Shown here: in pieces, positions 1 to 12,684 of the stretch
Numbering within the stretch: position 1 is the first letter of the stretch
How the letters are laid out: every line of letters starts with the position of its first letter
DNA from: Sambucus nigra
Lineage: Eukaryota > Streptophyta > Magnoliopsida > Dipsacales > Adoxaceae
Assembly (NCBI GenBank): GCA_949130495.1
Contig: OX422218.1
Location: 46,586,823-46,650,822 of the forward strand
Direction of reading: 5' to 3'
Length of the DNA: 64,000 nt
Translations under genes and position numbers: made by a program
Notes under the pieces: model-generated
The model's database searches: none
What the model was told of the DNA's origin: nothing
Seen by the model: only the letters and a program-made list of their open reading frames with translations

Positions 1-3000
1 AATCTCATCCTGATTCAGAAATTTATACTGCGTCAGAGCATGCACTGGCGCGATCCTTCCTTTCAGAGGAAGTCTGGGGCATACTAGTTAATATTGTAAG
101 CCATTCCAAAGGAATATCAATCACTTCCCTCTCGGTCACTTAATTCACATGTTCGAGATAAACCCTTGATCTTGTTTTGAGGATGGCAACTCATTCAAGA
201 ACTTAATCGGCTTTACCGACCTCTTCCAAGTTCAGGAATTTTCGATAAACACAAAATTCTTTGGTTGATTCTCCTCTTTCAACCAAACTTTACCTATGGG
301 CGGTGCATGTAGATACTACTCACTACGTCTCGCTAAACATAGATTCTTCCCTTCAAATGTCTCACATTAAGTGACACGTAATATGCCGAAAGTTTCGACC
401 CGTGCTCTTCTCTCCACGAAGCGCACTTCTGGATCTCTTATACTTTACTAACATCATTACTCTTTGTAGGTGCAAGTCGCTCTCACTCTTGACAAATAAA
501 AATTCCGCTCCGGGTGTGCTTCATAACAATTAAATTCAACTCTATTCAAGGAATACCAATCCTTGAATGGCTTCCCACAGCCTTCCTATCAAGTTAGGGC
601 GTGCTATTTTAATTGCACACTTATGTATGGATTATCGCCCCTCATGTGACGTTTAATCCACTCTATGACTTCCACTTCGTTATACTAGTCCCACAAACAT
701 TTATTTTACACGTCTATTACCACGTCCCTTCGACTCGGACTATTTTGACTGCATCTAACCCAGATGCCCACATTTTTGCAACACCCCGTCCGCCCTGGGA
801 GAGCGAACGGCGGATACTCTTATGTAGGACTAACTAAATTTAGCGGAATAGAAGGAATAGGGCATTCAATTTCCATGACAATAAGAGAGGAATAATAATT
901 CTCAACCTTTCTCAGATAAGTACAAAAATGTCTCAAATTTTTACAACAACCAAAATAATTCACTAAAGCTCTATTCATCAAAATGATTACATGTTATCTC
1001 TTTTGTATAATATAAAGTTCTTTCCAGACAATCCATTCTAAAAATCATCCCAACTCTTTATTCACCTTGTGTTCTGTACGCGGTTATGACATTTGGGTAC
1101 TCTCAATCACCCTAGAAATCAAAATTCTTAAATTCTCCTTATCATAGTTCAACCCCTCAACTTGTGGGGATAACTTTCAATGCTTTCCTACCACAAAAAT
1201 CCGGCTCCAATGACCTTAAAACAAAATTCAACTCCCAACTTACATACATAATTACTTGATCCCATTTCGACCAGGGTACCGAACTCATGGAATAGTGACC
1301 AAATGTCTCCCAATTTCCAACCTTAAGCCAATTTTCATGCGTCGGATGTCTCGCAAAGCGAAATCCAAATAAGGAACCCTCCCCCCGATACACTACTACC
1401 TAGCATTGTCGGCTATCGAAATCCATTAGGTCCTCCGTCCATAGTATATACCCCTTTATTCCGTCCCTTGACAGAAAAGTTACAATTTTTCTCGTAATTA
1501 TGCTTAACAAAGAACGTTTCACCAATTTCACTATCGTCCCGTATTGGTTGATGGTAATTACATTCTATAAACCTCGGATACATACGATCGGAATTCTCGA
1601 AATTTCCTTCCCTAATAATAGGGGTATAACTATTAACTCCCACATCTCTAAAGGAAAAATATTACCATGCACTCTTCTTATCACAAAGTCCGGAGTGCTA
1701 AATGCTGAGTCAAATCTTTTCGCTCAACGGTAAGTCCCGATACATATGGAACTATACTGACAAAGTCTATACATATAATGGCATCGAATATCTCGAGCCC
1801 ACTATCTCCTCTGAAGTCTCTAGGATAGATAATATAAGTGCGAGTCCAACATTCTCACAGGTAAAGCCTCGCCAAAACAAACATAAAACATGTTGCACCA
1901 ATGCAACTACTCCGATAGCCTTGCCATAAATGCTCACTGTCATATTACCCATTTTTGTAATGTTTTAAACAAGATAATATCGTACTCGTGTATCTCATCA
2001 CTACAACGAGTAATCTAAAAAAATATGTGACACTGTTAATATACTTATCCATCCTCCGCGGATAGAACTAAAGAAAAATCCCGCTACACTAGGGAAAAAT
2101 ATTCACATAATGGTAACATTTATAATTATATGCATTAAACTCGTCTCACATGCTAACCTAGCAATGAACAAAATATGGTGACCCGCTCGTGTCACATAAA
2201 CACGTTGCATCCTCTAAGGATACAACCTATGCTTCCATCCTGGCAATCGCCTTGACTGCACAAATGGTTTTCGAACGTAACACGTCTGCCCAAACCAAAA
2301 CTAAATTATTTTAATCGTTGCCTTTTACTAGGCACCGTATTCTTGTCCTCCTCTCGAACTTTAGTAAACTCGATTCCTGTAAACCATCCCGATTGTTCTC
2401 TTAACTTTCCAGGCCATAAAGATCATGTTACTATCTATAATAGTACTTACTGAATTTACCATCACTTGGTAAGAATTTAACTATCTAAAGCATTTAAATG
2501 GTTTTCCTGATGGGTACCCACATCCTTTTTGTGGTGCTATACCACCATCGTTGTATTCAGTCTCATTATCGACTAAATCCTTCGATTTCTTTAACTTCAC
2601 CCACAAAAAGCGTTATCATCTATTTTGACAAAATATGACAATGTCATCCTCTGAATTAGTCGTCCATCAGAATTTCCTCATAGAGTATTATCAACTATTA
2701 TTACAAGTTGGTCTCCCACTTGGAGTCGTTTCCTCAACTAGTATCTACCTCTTTCGATACAAAATTCGTTAACGGTTAAGATTCATATTCACGAAGGGAA
2801 CCCTGACATGCCCTCTCTCAATGAGTTCAGAACCACGTTTGCTTCTAATCCTGAACAGTTAAGGAAGGAACATACGGTCAACACTGTACCTAAGGTTCTC
2901 CTATAGGCATAGCATTCCACTTCTAAAATTGGTGGTTGACTCCAACCTTTATAATCTCGTCCCGAAAGCCAAGAAAATTTTTCTCTAAATTTTCACTTTC

Positions 3001-3504
3001 AGTTTTGCCACACTCCGTCCTATATTTAAGCCTTTGGATACTTTACCGCCTTTCGTAAAGACACATACAATTTTCTCGTTTCCAAAATTTCGCACTGACA
3101 GTTTCTACACGTTTTTGTAATACGTTGGATAAGTTTACCCTCGCACCTCATTTGACTATAACAGCATTTGAAAATCATTGCTGCACCTTAGTCTCCTTTC
3201 TAGTCTTGGCTTCTCGTGCCACAATGGAGGTGACCTCGACTACGGTCATCATCCTCGGATATATTTCATAATCTCAACTGAGCCCTGCCTCCTAATGTAC
3301 GCTTAACGGTCCTCTTCTGACATCCGTCATCGCTCGGCACACACACACATCTGAACGAAATTAGAATTCACTAATGCATACAGATTATAGCAGGAGAACG
3401 AAATCTCGTCAGAGGAATCGACAATCCTAAACATAGGGCTCTATAACAAACAAAGCAACGCTGAAAGCATAATAAGCCGTACAGATCCTAAGGACACTAG
3501 AACC
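1..3504 (-). other. Internal region of A1 without recognisable gag-pol
   Basis: The 145 bases nearest the primer site (about 3360-3504) match the leader of A2 (about 50455-50617), including the phrase around AATAGGGCTCTATAA. A short stretch near 3222-3258 resembles the A2 gag start near 50362-50393 (AATGGAGG..ACCTCG). Further left no Gag, protease, RT or integrase motif can be read in any frame, and the longest open stretches are under 80 codons. It resembles a decayed gag-pol or a large-retrotransposon-derivative interior. It shares one block (1312-1414) with element C. Confidence 0.6.
1312..1414 (-). repeat. About 100-bp block shared with the interior of element C
   Basis: This block (TTCATGCGTCGGATGTCTCG, then AAGCGAAATCCA, AAGGAACCCTCC, ACACTACTACCT and CATTGTCGG) recurs at 25022-25124 and, more diverged, at 25244-25343 in the interior of C, in the same orientation. 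A1 and C belong to different LTR families. No match to the gag-pol of B, D or A2 was found by eye. Function unknown. Confidence 0.75.
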
Positions 3505-3520
3505 TGATGCTCTGATACCA
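3505..3520 (-). promoter_or_regulatory. Primer binding site of A1
   Basis: The complement reads TGGTATCAGAGCATCA, the usual primer site for the 3' end of plant initiator methionine tRNA. It lies two bases inside the LTR edge at 3523 and fixes A1 as minus-strand, with 3523-6586 as the 5' LTR. Confidence 0.92.
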
Positions 3521-4110
3521 CCTGTGACACCCCGCCTAATTAAATACCGGGCGATCACTCCTTTATTAAATTAAAATCAAGGTGAACAATTGGTTCATTC
3601 TTAGAATCACAGCCGTAAAATACTTTTCCAATTTAAACACCCTAAATAATTAAGCTAAGTGTCAAAACCATTTTCATACATACTTTACAAATTTTATTTA
3701 AAGAAAAATCATTTATTTTATTAACAACATTCAATAAGTAAGAATCACACCACATTAAATTCTGCAACATAATCCAATTAATTTAATACATTCGTCAATC
3801 GAATGTCAACGTATGAAATCTAAAGTCACACATCCAAACTGAATAAATCCCATAGTAATAATACTGGAAATAACTGAAATACAAATTTCCAATAACAATG
3901 GAATAATGGAAAGAGCTACACATGCTCAACTAGATGAAAGTACTAAGAATGGATCCGAATGAACGAAGTCGTCTAATCAAGAGACCTGCAACTCCCACCT
4001 AAGCTGCAACGCGTTCCTTCCAAAAGATCCTAAGCAAGACGCCCCTGTGGCTGGGCACCTGTAATATATACATATATATATATACAAGAGAGAAAAAGAG
4101 AAAAAGAAAC

Positions 4111-4123
4111 GGGTCAGAGCCCG
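4111..4123 (-). promoter_or_regulatory. Conserved LTR motif CGGGCTCTGACCC
   Basis: On the minus strand this reads CGGGCTCTGACCC(G), almost the same as CGGGTCCTGACCCG just downstream of the TATA box in B (38031-38045). Related copies lie in A2, C and D. Probably a core-promoter or early-transcript element; the role is inferred. Confidence 0.5.
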
Positions 4124-5428
4124 ATAGTGTGTTTGATTTAAAATACGTTTAGCAAGTGTTTAAATTGATACAGGCCAATGCAAAAACATATTAGTGCGAC
4201 ACTCTCTTGAGAAATTATCACCTCTCTTCTAATGTGCACACCTATCGCACTAACCTTCCCAATGGTCTATCTCGTCATATAACATGCTATCCTTTCCCAA
4301 TGGATTAATTTATCTTATATTACTCGTAAGATTCAAAACTAACGATTTAATTGTTTGAAGATACTATTCAATAAGTAACCAAAGTTCTCATTTTAACCTT
4401 ATAAATCAATAAAGTTTTCCAGTGTCATATTATACTTTCTCAACACAAGTATTTATAATTTGAGTTATCAACCACGTCCTACATATCACATCACAGAAGA
4501 CAGTTCCAGATTTTAGAATTTCATATATATATTAACCACTTGTAAAATATATATGTAAACCATAACAGCACCCCAAATAAAACTATGGTGCGGGCATACT
4601 CTACTATCCAAACCCCATATCACTCATATTAAGGGGAATACAAATTCGGAATCACTCTCGAATTGTATTAACACATATACAAACTATAGGTTCCAAGTCC
4701 CTTGGTACCGTCTGAATTATCTCTGCGATAGCCTGTACCAAGGATACCTACACACAAACAATATGAGGCGAAGCATAGATTCCAAGTCTCTAAGAGGAAA
4801 GCACATACCCGCATCTCTAAGGACCGTCTGAACTATCATTCCGATAGCCTGTAATAAGGATATCTATCTTCTATGGTACAAGTCAATATCCCCCATCGAG
4901 ATAAGACTGTCCCAGCGCGAAAACCTCAGGGATAGCAAGTAACGTGGGCATGATTTTCACACATAGGTAGTATATGCAAACAAAATCATATAACTATACT
5001 CATATTACCATATCAATAACGGCTAAATTCTCAATTCCCATAATTACGTCATTCGCATTTATTTCTCATTATTTAGTTATCACGTATAAATATTCACATC
5101 CTATTTTATATTTGAGGAACTTCTCCACTTACTACATAACGCTCATGGATTCTATTCTCCCAAGTATAAAATTTAGTAGGTATACACATTTGTCCCAATG
5201 TAACTCTCTTACGTGTCTCTCTCTCTTTAAATTATAAATTTACCGACCCTTATGTAGTTATCCCAAAATACAATCCTTGCCCGACATCGAGGGTCCCAAA
5301 ATGTATTCACATGTCCTACTGGTCTCCCCAATCTCCCAAAATATTTCATTAAGGATGGCCAAGTATTTTCTCACAATAAATTGAATTTAACTCATTTAAT
5401 AAGGGAAATAGGAGTCTTCTAGGAGGGG

Positions 5429-5504
5429 TCGATCGATCGAGGTCTGGGGCTCGATCGATCGAACCTTCGATCGATCGAAGCTCTGGGCTCGATCGATCGA
5501 TCGA
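5429..5504. promoter_or_regulatory. Phased TCGA palindrome cluster in the A1 LTR
   Basis: Four boxes made of repeated TCGA: 5429-5440, 5451-5462, 5467-5478 (12 bp each) and 5489-5504 (16 bp). Spacers are GGTCTGGGGC, ACCT and AGCTCTGGGC. Box starts are 22, 16 and 22 bp apart, so the cluster is two box-10-box modules. It lies 1.08-1.16 kb from the sense start of the LTR. The same layout is kept in both A2 LTRs. A protein-binding array is inferred. Confidence 0.6.
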
Positions 5505-6586
5505 ACAGGTCTGCTAAAACTGCAGAAATGCAGTTACGAGTTTCATCTACTAACATCAACAAATTCCATCTTTTCTAATCCCAATCGACCCAGAATTGAT
5601 ACTACTAACCCTATATCATCATAATAGGTATTTTCAACGTAAAACATGTGGATTTCTGTCATTTAATCATGGATTTATAGCCCCAATTTCATACGAAATC
5701 TCAAGAACCCTAAAATTCTCTTAAACATGGTTCTAACAATTATTTCCAGAATTCTCTTCTTATACACATCATAATTTCGTGGTTTAAATTTCTCTACATG
5801 GAAAGGGTTTCCAAAATTTTCAATTAGACCAATACTACATGGATTTTCCTATCATAAATCGGGTTTTCCTCCATTAAAACTCATCTTAATTACTCCTAAG
5901 CTAATATGAAAGATGCACTAACGAAAATAGAAAGGTAAACACTTTCCTGGGATTTTTGACATTCTAATTTGGCGTCAAATTCGGTATGGTTGTGTTCCTC
6001 ATCTCGCGATCTATGCGTTGGCGGTGGCGGGGGTGCAAACGGTTGAGTTTCGGGCCTTGAATTTGCCTTGAGGGCTCTCTCCTTCCTCTCCTATGGCCGT
6101 CACTTGTGTTTAGAGTTTCTAACCCTAGAAGGTAACCTAGGTATCTGATATAACTCCTCTAATTTTCGGGGGTTTAATTACCCAAAAATGTAAAATGACC
6201 AAAATGCCCTCCCGGGTTACTAATTAGGCCTAAAAACGTCCCGAGACCCAAACTAAACTCTCTGGTACACTTTTCTGACTATCTCGACCCTTCCGCACGC
6301 GTTGCCGCACTCAAAACGACAATCCGAATAACTTATAGAATATTCACTTTTGTTAATTCACATTTAGTCCCGACACGACACAGGCGCGCCCCGACTTAAA
6401 TAAATCTCATATATTACTATACTCATCCAGTAATATGCAACAAATAACAAATTTCCAACAATTACTAACTCTCGTCACGCTAGTAAATATTTAAAGCAAC
6501 ATTCCGAATTAAAATTAAATTAATTTATCTCAATTAGATTTAATACATCCCATAATTTAAAAGCTATAAAAATACGGGGTATTACA

Positions 6587-7302
6587 CATATTCCACATAA
6601 TCATCTAAGTAAACTATGATTAGGGCTAAAACACCACAAATTCCATAAAATCCATATTTGTTGATTTGATCCCAATACATAACTATTAAATCACATATTA
6701 GCAAGTAGAAAACTTGCCTTAAGCTTGAAATCTCAGATTCTTTTTAAGTTGAATGCAAGATCAAATACCAAATCTTCAATATCTTTATTTTCTCCCCTTT
6801 TCTCCACAATTCTCTTCTTCTCTCTTTCTCTAGGTTAGTAAATACACACTTAAGAGAAATAAATGAGGTGAAAGACTTAAACATGCCCCTGTCCATAATT
6901 CCCAACTTAAATGGTTAATATTACATTAAAATGACTCATAACTACGCATTTATGTTAAAACCAGTCAAAAGTGCCTGAAATCCAAAAATACAATATGGAA
7001 CATATTTTGACTATCTCGCACATTTTGGGACTAATTATGCCGTCTAAATTGGCATCCGGAAATATTTAAGTCATTTCAAGTTCCATTTTCATTTATCTCA
7101 TAAATGTCATTTAAAGCATACGACGATATAAAATGTAACATGAGGATATTTACATACGTGTAACAGTAAATATGAAACATTCCAATAAATATCATCTTTT
7201 AACTCATTTAATTGATATTTACTCCATTAACTGACATTTTATATAATTACTTCACATAGTAAATTAATATAAAATAATTTCTCAAAAGCGAGGGTTGTTA
7301 CA
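6587..7302 (-). repeat. 3' LTR of D, distal 716 bp
   Basis: Closely matches 14047-14782 of the right LTR, ending AAAAGCGAGGGTTGTTACA. The remaining part of this LTR is separated from it by the insertion of A1 and lies off the window to the left. Confidence 0.9.
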
Positions 7303-7318
7303 TACTCCCCCCCTTATG
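7303..7318 (-). other. Polypurine tract of D
   Basis: The complement reads CATAAGGGGGGGAGTA directly before the LTR start TGTAACAACC, the normal place for plus-strand priming in an LTR retrotransposon. Confidence 0.85.
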
Positions 7319-7332
7319 AGGGAATTTTGCCC

Positions 7333-8915
7333 TCAAAATTCAGGCGTACCTTGTAAGAAGAGATGCTGATACTTTTCCCTCATATCGTCCTCACGCTCCC
7401 ACATTGATCCCTTGGCGTTGTGATGGCCCCATTGAACTCGCACCAAGGGCACCACTCTCGATCTGAATCTACGCTCCCCGTGCTCTAAGATTGTAACTGG
7501 TTGTTCTTCATACGAAATATCGGGTTACAAATCGATATACTCCAAAGGAATATGCAACGGGATCCTTCACACCTCTTATACTTTTTCATAGCGGAAACAT
7601 GAAACACATCATGGATTTGTTATAAGGGTTCCGTTAAGGCAAGTTGATACGCCACTGGGCCTACCTTGGTAATAATAGGAAAAGGTCCAACATAGCGCAG
7701 CGCAAGATTTCCTTTCTTCCCAAAGGGCTTTATACCTTTCATTAACGATACTCGTTCCAACACTTGATCTCCAACTTCCAACTCTACATGCCTTCTATTC
7801 GCATCGGCATAACTCTTTTGGCGATCTTGAGCTATTCCGATGAGATTTCGGATGAGCTCAATCTTGGAAGAAGTATTCAGGATTATTTCATGTCCAAGAA
7901 ATTTATTATCGCCCACCTCCAACCAATAAGTGGGTGATCTACACGGCCTACCATAAAGTGCTTCATAGGGTGCCATTCCAATGGCGAATTTGTACGAATT
8001 ATTATAAGAAAAGTCGACCAATGGGAGATATTGTTCCCAACCACCTTTGAAATCAAGCATACACATTCGGAGCATGTCCTCCAAAATTTGGTTGACCCTT
8101 TTTGTCTTCCCATCTGTTTGAGGGTGATAAGAGGTGCTCAACTTCAATTCGGTTCCCTTAGCCTCTTGAAAACTTTGCCAAAAGTGGGAAACAAAAATCT
8201 TATCTCGATCGAAAACTATATTTATGGTCACCTTGTGCAGTCTTACAACCTCCGCGATAAATAGTCGGGCATAATCAGCAGTATCATAATCTGTGCGCAC
8301 GGGTAGGAAATGTGCCGACTTAGTTAAACGATCGATAATTACCCAAATAGAATCGTGACCGCTCTGCGACATTGGTAATCCCGTGATAAAATCCATCGAT
8401 ATACTTTCCAACTTCCATACCGGTATCTCCAATGGTTATAACAAATCTGTGGGTCTTTGATGATCTACTGTCACCAATTGACAAGTGGTACAGTGGGAAA
8501 CAAATTCAGAAATGTCCCGTTTCATGCCTGGCCACCAATACTGACGGCGCATGTCTTGGTACATCTTGTCCCCACCAGGATGCACTGTAAACTTAGACCC
8601 ATGAGATTCTTCCATCACGGCCCGTCTTAATTCCCCTTTGTCCGGGATAATGAGTCTCCCATGGAAACGTACCCCACCCTCGAAACTTATAGAGTAGGAT
8701 TCTGCTCCCTCGGTCAACATTTGGCGTATACGGTCCTGACAGCCTTTGTCCCTTCCTTGAGCTTCCAACACCTTTGCCATAATAGTAGGCATAAGGGTCA
8801 ACACGGATATAAATGCCCTAGAAACCACGTCCTTCTGACTAAGCTCTTTCCATTTAGCTTTCCATATCTCTGCTAACTCCCCCCCGAGCGTCCGACTTAA
8901 CGCATCGGCCACCAC
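7333..8915 (-). pseudogene. D pol, integrase and chromodomain-like tail (broken)
   Basis: Integrase inserts the cDNA copy into the host chromosome. Two open blocks remain. 8915-8436 holds the RNase H end (VADALSR) and the HHCC zinc site (SHGSKFTVHPGG ... CTTCQ). 8432-7620 holds the catalytic core with MDFITGLP and FDRDKIF and the GPF motif (VGPFPIITKVGP). The third catalytic residue is lost: the usual QTER reads KTKR (near 8090-8100). After a stop at 7620-7622 and a frame change, 7333-7512 still encodes the tail RSRVVPLVRVQW...WEREDDMREKY, as in chromoviral integrases that bind modified histone tails. The frame ends at TGA 7333-7335, next to the polypurine tract. Confidence 0.88.
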
Positions 8916-10277
8916 ATCGCCTTACCCAGGTGATTTTGGATGTCAAAATGGTAGTCTTTCACAAACTCCAACAACTGGCATTGTCACATATTTAAATCTA
9001 TCTAGGAAAATTAATATTGAAACGATTTGTGGTCCGTGAAAAGACTAAATTTCTCCCCTAGGAGATAATGCCTCCAAATCTTTAAGGCAAAAACTACAGC
9101 GGCAAGTTCCAAATCATGCACCAGATAAATTTTTTCATGGGGCTTTATCTTGCGAGAAGCATAAGCAATAGCTTGCTGCTCTTGTTGTATTACACCTCCT
9201 AATCCTTGTAGAGATGCGTTGGTAAAACCAAATATTCCAATCTTGGCCTTGGTAACGCAAGGACTGGAGCAAAAGTCAACATATCCTTGAGCTCGTCAAA
9301 TGCTGACTGACAAGAATCATCCCAAACAAACCTCACCCCTTTCCGGGTTAAATTTATCAAAGGGCTATAAATTTTAGAAAAACCCTTCATAAATCGACGG
9401 TAATAGCCTGCCAAACCCAGAAACTACGAATCTCGGTAGGTGTCGTGGGCTGACCCCACTCCCTCACCGCAACAACTTTACATGGGTCTACTGAAATACC
9501 ATGGACTGCCACAATATGACCCAGAAATTGTACTTCCTGCAACCAAAAACCACACTTCTCAAACTTGGCATACAGTTGGTGATCCCTCAACGTCTACAGG
9601 ACCAACCGCAAATGAGTAGCATGATCAGCTTCTCATTGAGAATACACTAGAATATCATTGATGAACATGATGACAAACTGGTCCAGGAAGTCTCTGAACA
9701 CTCTATTCATGAGGTCCATAAACACGTCGGGGGTATTGGTTAGTTCGAAAGGCATAACCAGAAATTCTTAGGACCCATACCTAGTTAGAAAAGCTGATTT
9801 GGACACATCTTGCTCTCGTATCCACAACTGATGATACCCCATTCTTAAATATAATTTAGAGAAGTACTACGCTCCCCTAAGTTGACCAAAAAAATCATCA
9901 ATTCTAGGTAATGGGTATTTATTTTGGATGGTGACTTTATTCAACTCTCTGTAATCAACACAGAACTGGAGAGAACGGACTATTTTCTTCACAAATAACA
10001 CCAGAGCGCCCCAAGGCGATGTACTTCGCCTAATAAACCCTTGTTATAGGAAGTTTTGAATCTGATCCCTTAACTCCCTCATTTCAACAGGAGCCATACG
10101 ATACGGAGCTCTAGCAATTGGTCGCGTTCCCAGTGCTAAATTAATTACAAAATCAATCTCCCTACTCGGAGGCAAACCCGGTATTTCTCGGAAAACATCA
10201 TGGAAATCTCTAACAACCGAAATCGAATCTAAGGAAACGACTACATCCCGAGAAGTCTCCTTCACGATACAATACAA
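8916..10277 (-). pseudogene. D pol, reverse transcriptase and RNase H (broken)
   Basis: The RT lead-in is open at 10277-10044 ([24 protein letters not shown]). It is followed by [11 protein letters not shown] and YPLPRIDD in shifted frames, then [14 protein letters not shown] and [17 protein letters not shown] (9590-9387) and AGYYRRF (from 9414). The RT active site near 9652-9663 reads FIND, not FIDD. RNase H near 9205-9222 reads TNAS, not TDAS. Several stops and frameshifts separate the blocks. No active enzyme is possible. Confidence 0.88.
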
Positions 10278-11944
10278 TTAAGTGCTAGTACCTCCTTCTG
10301 AATGAGGCATAACCACTAAAAACATTTCTTTCCCCAGAACGGCAAAAACTATACTTTTCCCATAACAATTAACAATTGGACGATACTTCACTAGCCAATC
10401 CATACCCAGGATTACAACGTACCAGACCATATAAAGAACGAGCAATTCGGCCTCAAAACAAAAGTTACCAAGATTTATTCCTACTTGTTTACAAACAAAG
10501 AAAAGGAGCGAACCATCACCCATAAAAGATTCAACACTAGTGAAGGTACTCTCCGTAGATTTAATCAACTTTGTAGACTGGGCAAAGCTCCTAGAAATAA
10601 ATGAGTGTGTCGCACCCGTATCAAACAATACACGACCCATATGCCCCTAAATGAGAAACTTACCCTCAATAGCTGGCAGCGCTCGCGGGGCTGGAGGAAG
10701 CATAGCATTCGGAATGTGGTAAATATGACCGTACTGTAGCTGTCCCTATTATGGAGGGACAACTGGATTAAGAACTTGTGACGGTAACTAGACCTGTGGA
10801 TGTTGTGGAACCCTAGGAAGTTTTCCCCCAATCAACTGAGGACATGCCTTCTTGAAATGGCCCGACTCTCCACATTGAAAGCATTTATTCATCATATTCT
10901 ATTGATTTTGACCCCGGTTATTTCAAAACTACCCTAAGCCTTGGCCCAAATGGTTTCTACCCCCATTACCACCCGACCTGCTTGCTCCTGTTGCGGGCCA
11001 CCTTGACCATGCCTAATATTACCCCCACCAACATTGAATCCACTAAAACGATGCCGTTTAGACAAGTCCCCTTACTGGGGGTCCCTTTCTATTTGTTTAT
11101 TTCTCGAAGATTGGGACGAGGGTAGTGCTCCTCCTCCTATCCCATTGCCTCCGGGTTTCCCAGCTTGCCCCAAAACTGAAGCCTTCTTACTACCTTTAAC
11201 ATACAACCGATGTTCTTGACAATGGAGTAAAGCCGCATTCATCACTTCTCCAAAAATCTGTAAAGATGGATTGCCCAACAAATGTTGTCATATCCTCCAG
11301 TGTAAACCCACAATAAATTTGGATATCCTCCTCTCTTCCGGAGTCACCTCATTCGGTACAAAACTAGCTAATCGCATAAATTCCTCTTCATACTCTGCAA
11401 CTGAACGCTCTCCTTGCACCACATCCTGATGTTTTCTTCTCATCTCCCTTTGAACAGCGGGATGAAAATACTTCCGATCAAACATAACCCATAAATCATT
11501 GATAGTCATATTATCTCTCTGCCCTGGCATAGTCATCGACTCCCACCAATGCAGTGCAACTCCAACTAATTTAAAAGCAGAAAGGATTTGTTTACTTTCC
11601 TCACTACACTCCACCATGCGTAGATGGCGATGCATATCCTTTTTCCACTGATTAGATACTATGATGTCAGAACCTCGTTAGAATTCTGGGGGATGGACCT
11701 TTCAAAAGTATTATCTAACTCTGTCTCATGGAGAAGGTCCCACAGGAGCTTGTACCTCGTGAGCTCGTTGTTGTTGACCTTGTGGCAATTGTTGAACCAC
11801 GACAGTCATCACTGCATTGACCGCTTGGGCAATAATGTTTGCTACCTCCGCAGCATTTATAGTTCCATGTTGTGGCTATGGAGGACCTACCTCCTCTCCT
11901 ATAACTCTATTCCTTCTAGTGGGGTGACCTCTCTTAGGCGGCAT
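10278..11944 (-). pseudogene. D gag and protease (broken)
   Basis: Start chosen at 11944, where MPPKRGHPTRR parallels B (MPPKRGRPARR). Gag is a structural capsid protein; its core is readable at 11635-11288 (HWWESM, YEEEFMRLASF, GLHWRI). An intact CCHC zinc knuckle, CFQCGESGHFKKACP, lies at 10839-10883 and would bind the RNA. The protease follows at 10640-10278 with the catalytic DTGATHSFIS and VILGMDWL. Stops lie between the first Gag block and the core and in the Gly/Pro-rich linker. Confidence 0.88.
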
Positions 11945-12105
11945 CTGAGATAAAGAAATAATAGAATTAGAATAATATTTAGAATAATCTATTTTGCAGA
12001 TGATCGCAACCATGGGCAAAAAACAGTCCTAAAATTAAGCTCTATATCAAAGAACGCTATGGTAGAATGTGACAAGTCCGCATAGATCCTAAAGACTCTA
12101 GAACC

Positions 12106-12121
12106 TAATGCTCTGATACCA
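12106..12121 (-). promoter_or_regulatory. Primer binding site of D
   Basis: The complement reads TGGTATCAGAGCATTA, the initiator-Met-tRNA type with one change near its end, two bases from the LTR edge at 12124. Confidence 0.9.
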
Positions 12122-12660
12122 TCTGTGATAACCCGATCACCAAAATAAGAGGTGGCCAGCCCAATACTCCGATAATAACAGTATCATAGATGGACCATTC
12201 TCAGCATCAAAATAATATACACTAAGTATACGGGATAACCACCCTATATTTCAGAATAATGGGTTGCCAAAAAATTTATTTTATAAGTTAAAGAAAGCAT
12301 TTAAACAACCCAATTTAAAAAGAAGGTGGATAAACTACAAGAATAAAACTGAACATTACACAAATAGCACAATAACCGAATAGTTTGCCAGCTAACAGTC
12401 TCATGTAACGTATTACAACACTTCAATTAAGTTACATAATACATTAGAGTAAGAAAATACAAAAACTTGGGCCACACGCCTGAGTAAATGACCCGATCAT
12501 AACTAGAGTACAAAAATGAAGGCATCTACAACAAAATATCTCGCAACATCCGCAAGGTGTTGCATCTCCATGACCCAGGAAAGGAAAAGTCAGTACGGTC
12601 GTCCTTGCGGGGGAGCACCTGAGCAAATGTAGTATTCATGCACAACAAGAAATATGAGTG

Positions 12661-12684
12661 GATCAGGGCCCGATTTTATATGAT
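12661..12684 (-). promoter_or_regulatory. Candidate core promoter of the D LTR
   Basis: On the minus strand a TATA-like ATATAAAAT precedes CGGGCCCTGATC, matching TATATAAACCGGGTCCTGAC in B. It lies in the part of the LTR facing the internal region, where U3 meets R in such elements. Confidence 0.5.

Larger units (their letters stand above)
1..6586 (-). mobile_element. Partial LTR retrotransposon A1 (family A), nested in element D
   Basis: A minus-strand LTR element whose far end lies left of the window. Seen here are its 5' LTR (3523-6586), the primer binding site (3505-3520) and about 3.5 kb of internal DNA. The LTR begins TGTGACACCCCGCC and ends GGGGTATTACA, as in both LTRs of A2 (42745-53642). 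It interrupts the left LTR of D: the bases after 6586 (CATATTCCACAT) continue what is uninterrupted in the right LTR of D near 14047, so CATAT at 6587-6591 is the likely right-hand target duplication. No gag-pol reading frame is recognisable, so it was either non-autonomous or is heavily decayed. Confidence 0.85.
3523..6586 (-). repeat. 5' LTR of A1 (family A, 3,064 bp)
   Basis: Runs from TGTGACACCCCG to GGGGTATTACA. It is collinear with the A2 LTRs (42745-45757 and 50636-53642) but more diverged from them than they are from each other. It contains a TA-rich tract near 4067-4083, the GGGTCAGAGCCCG promoter-side motif at 4111-4123 and the TCGA palindrome cluster at 5429-5504. Short open frames such as 4974-5237 have no family resemblance and are treated as chance. 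Confidence 0.9.

Noticed and set aside
3505..3520. tRNA gene fragment matching initiator Met tRNA
   Set aside because: Only the primer-complementary bases are present, beside an LTR edge, as in every element here. No cloverleaf can be formed.
5429..5504. Regularly spaced repeats resembling a CRISPR array
   Set aside because: Boxes are 12-16-bp palindromes in a plant LTR with 4-10-bp spacers, not 23-40-bp repeats with unique spacers, and no cas genes occur.
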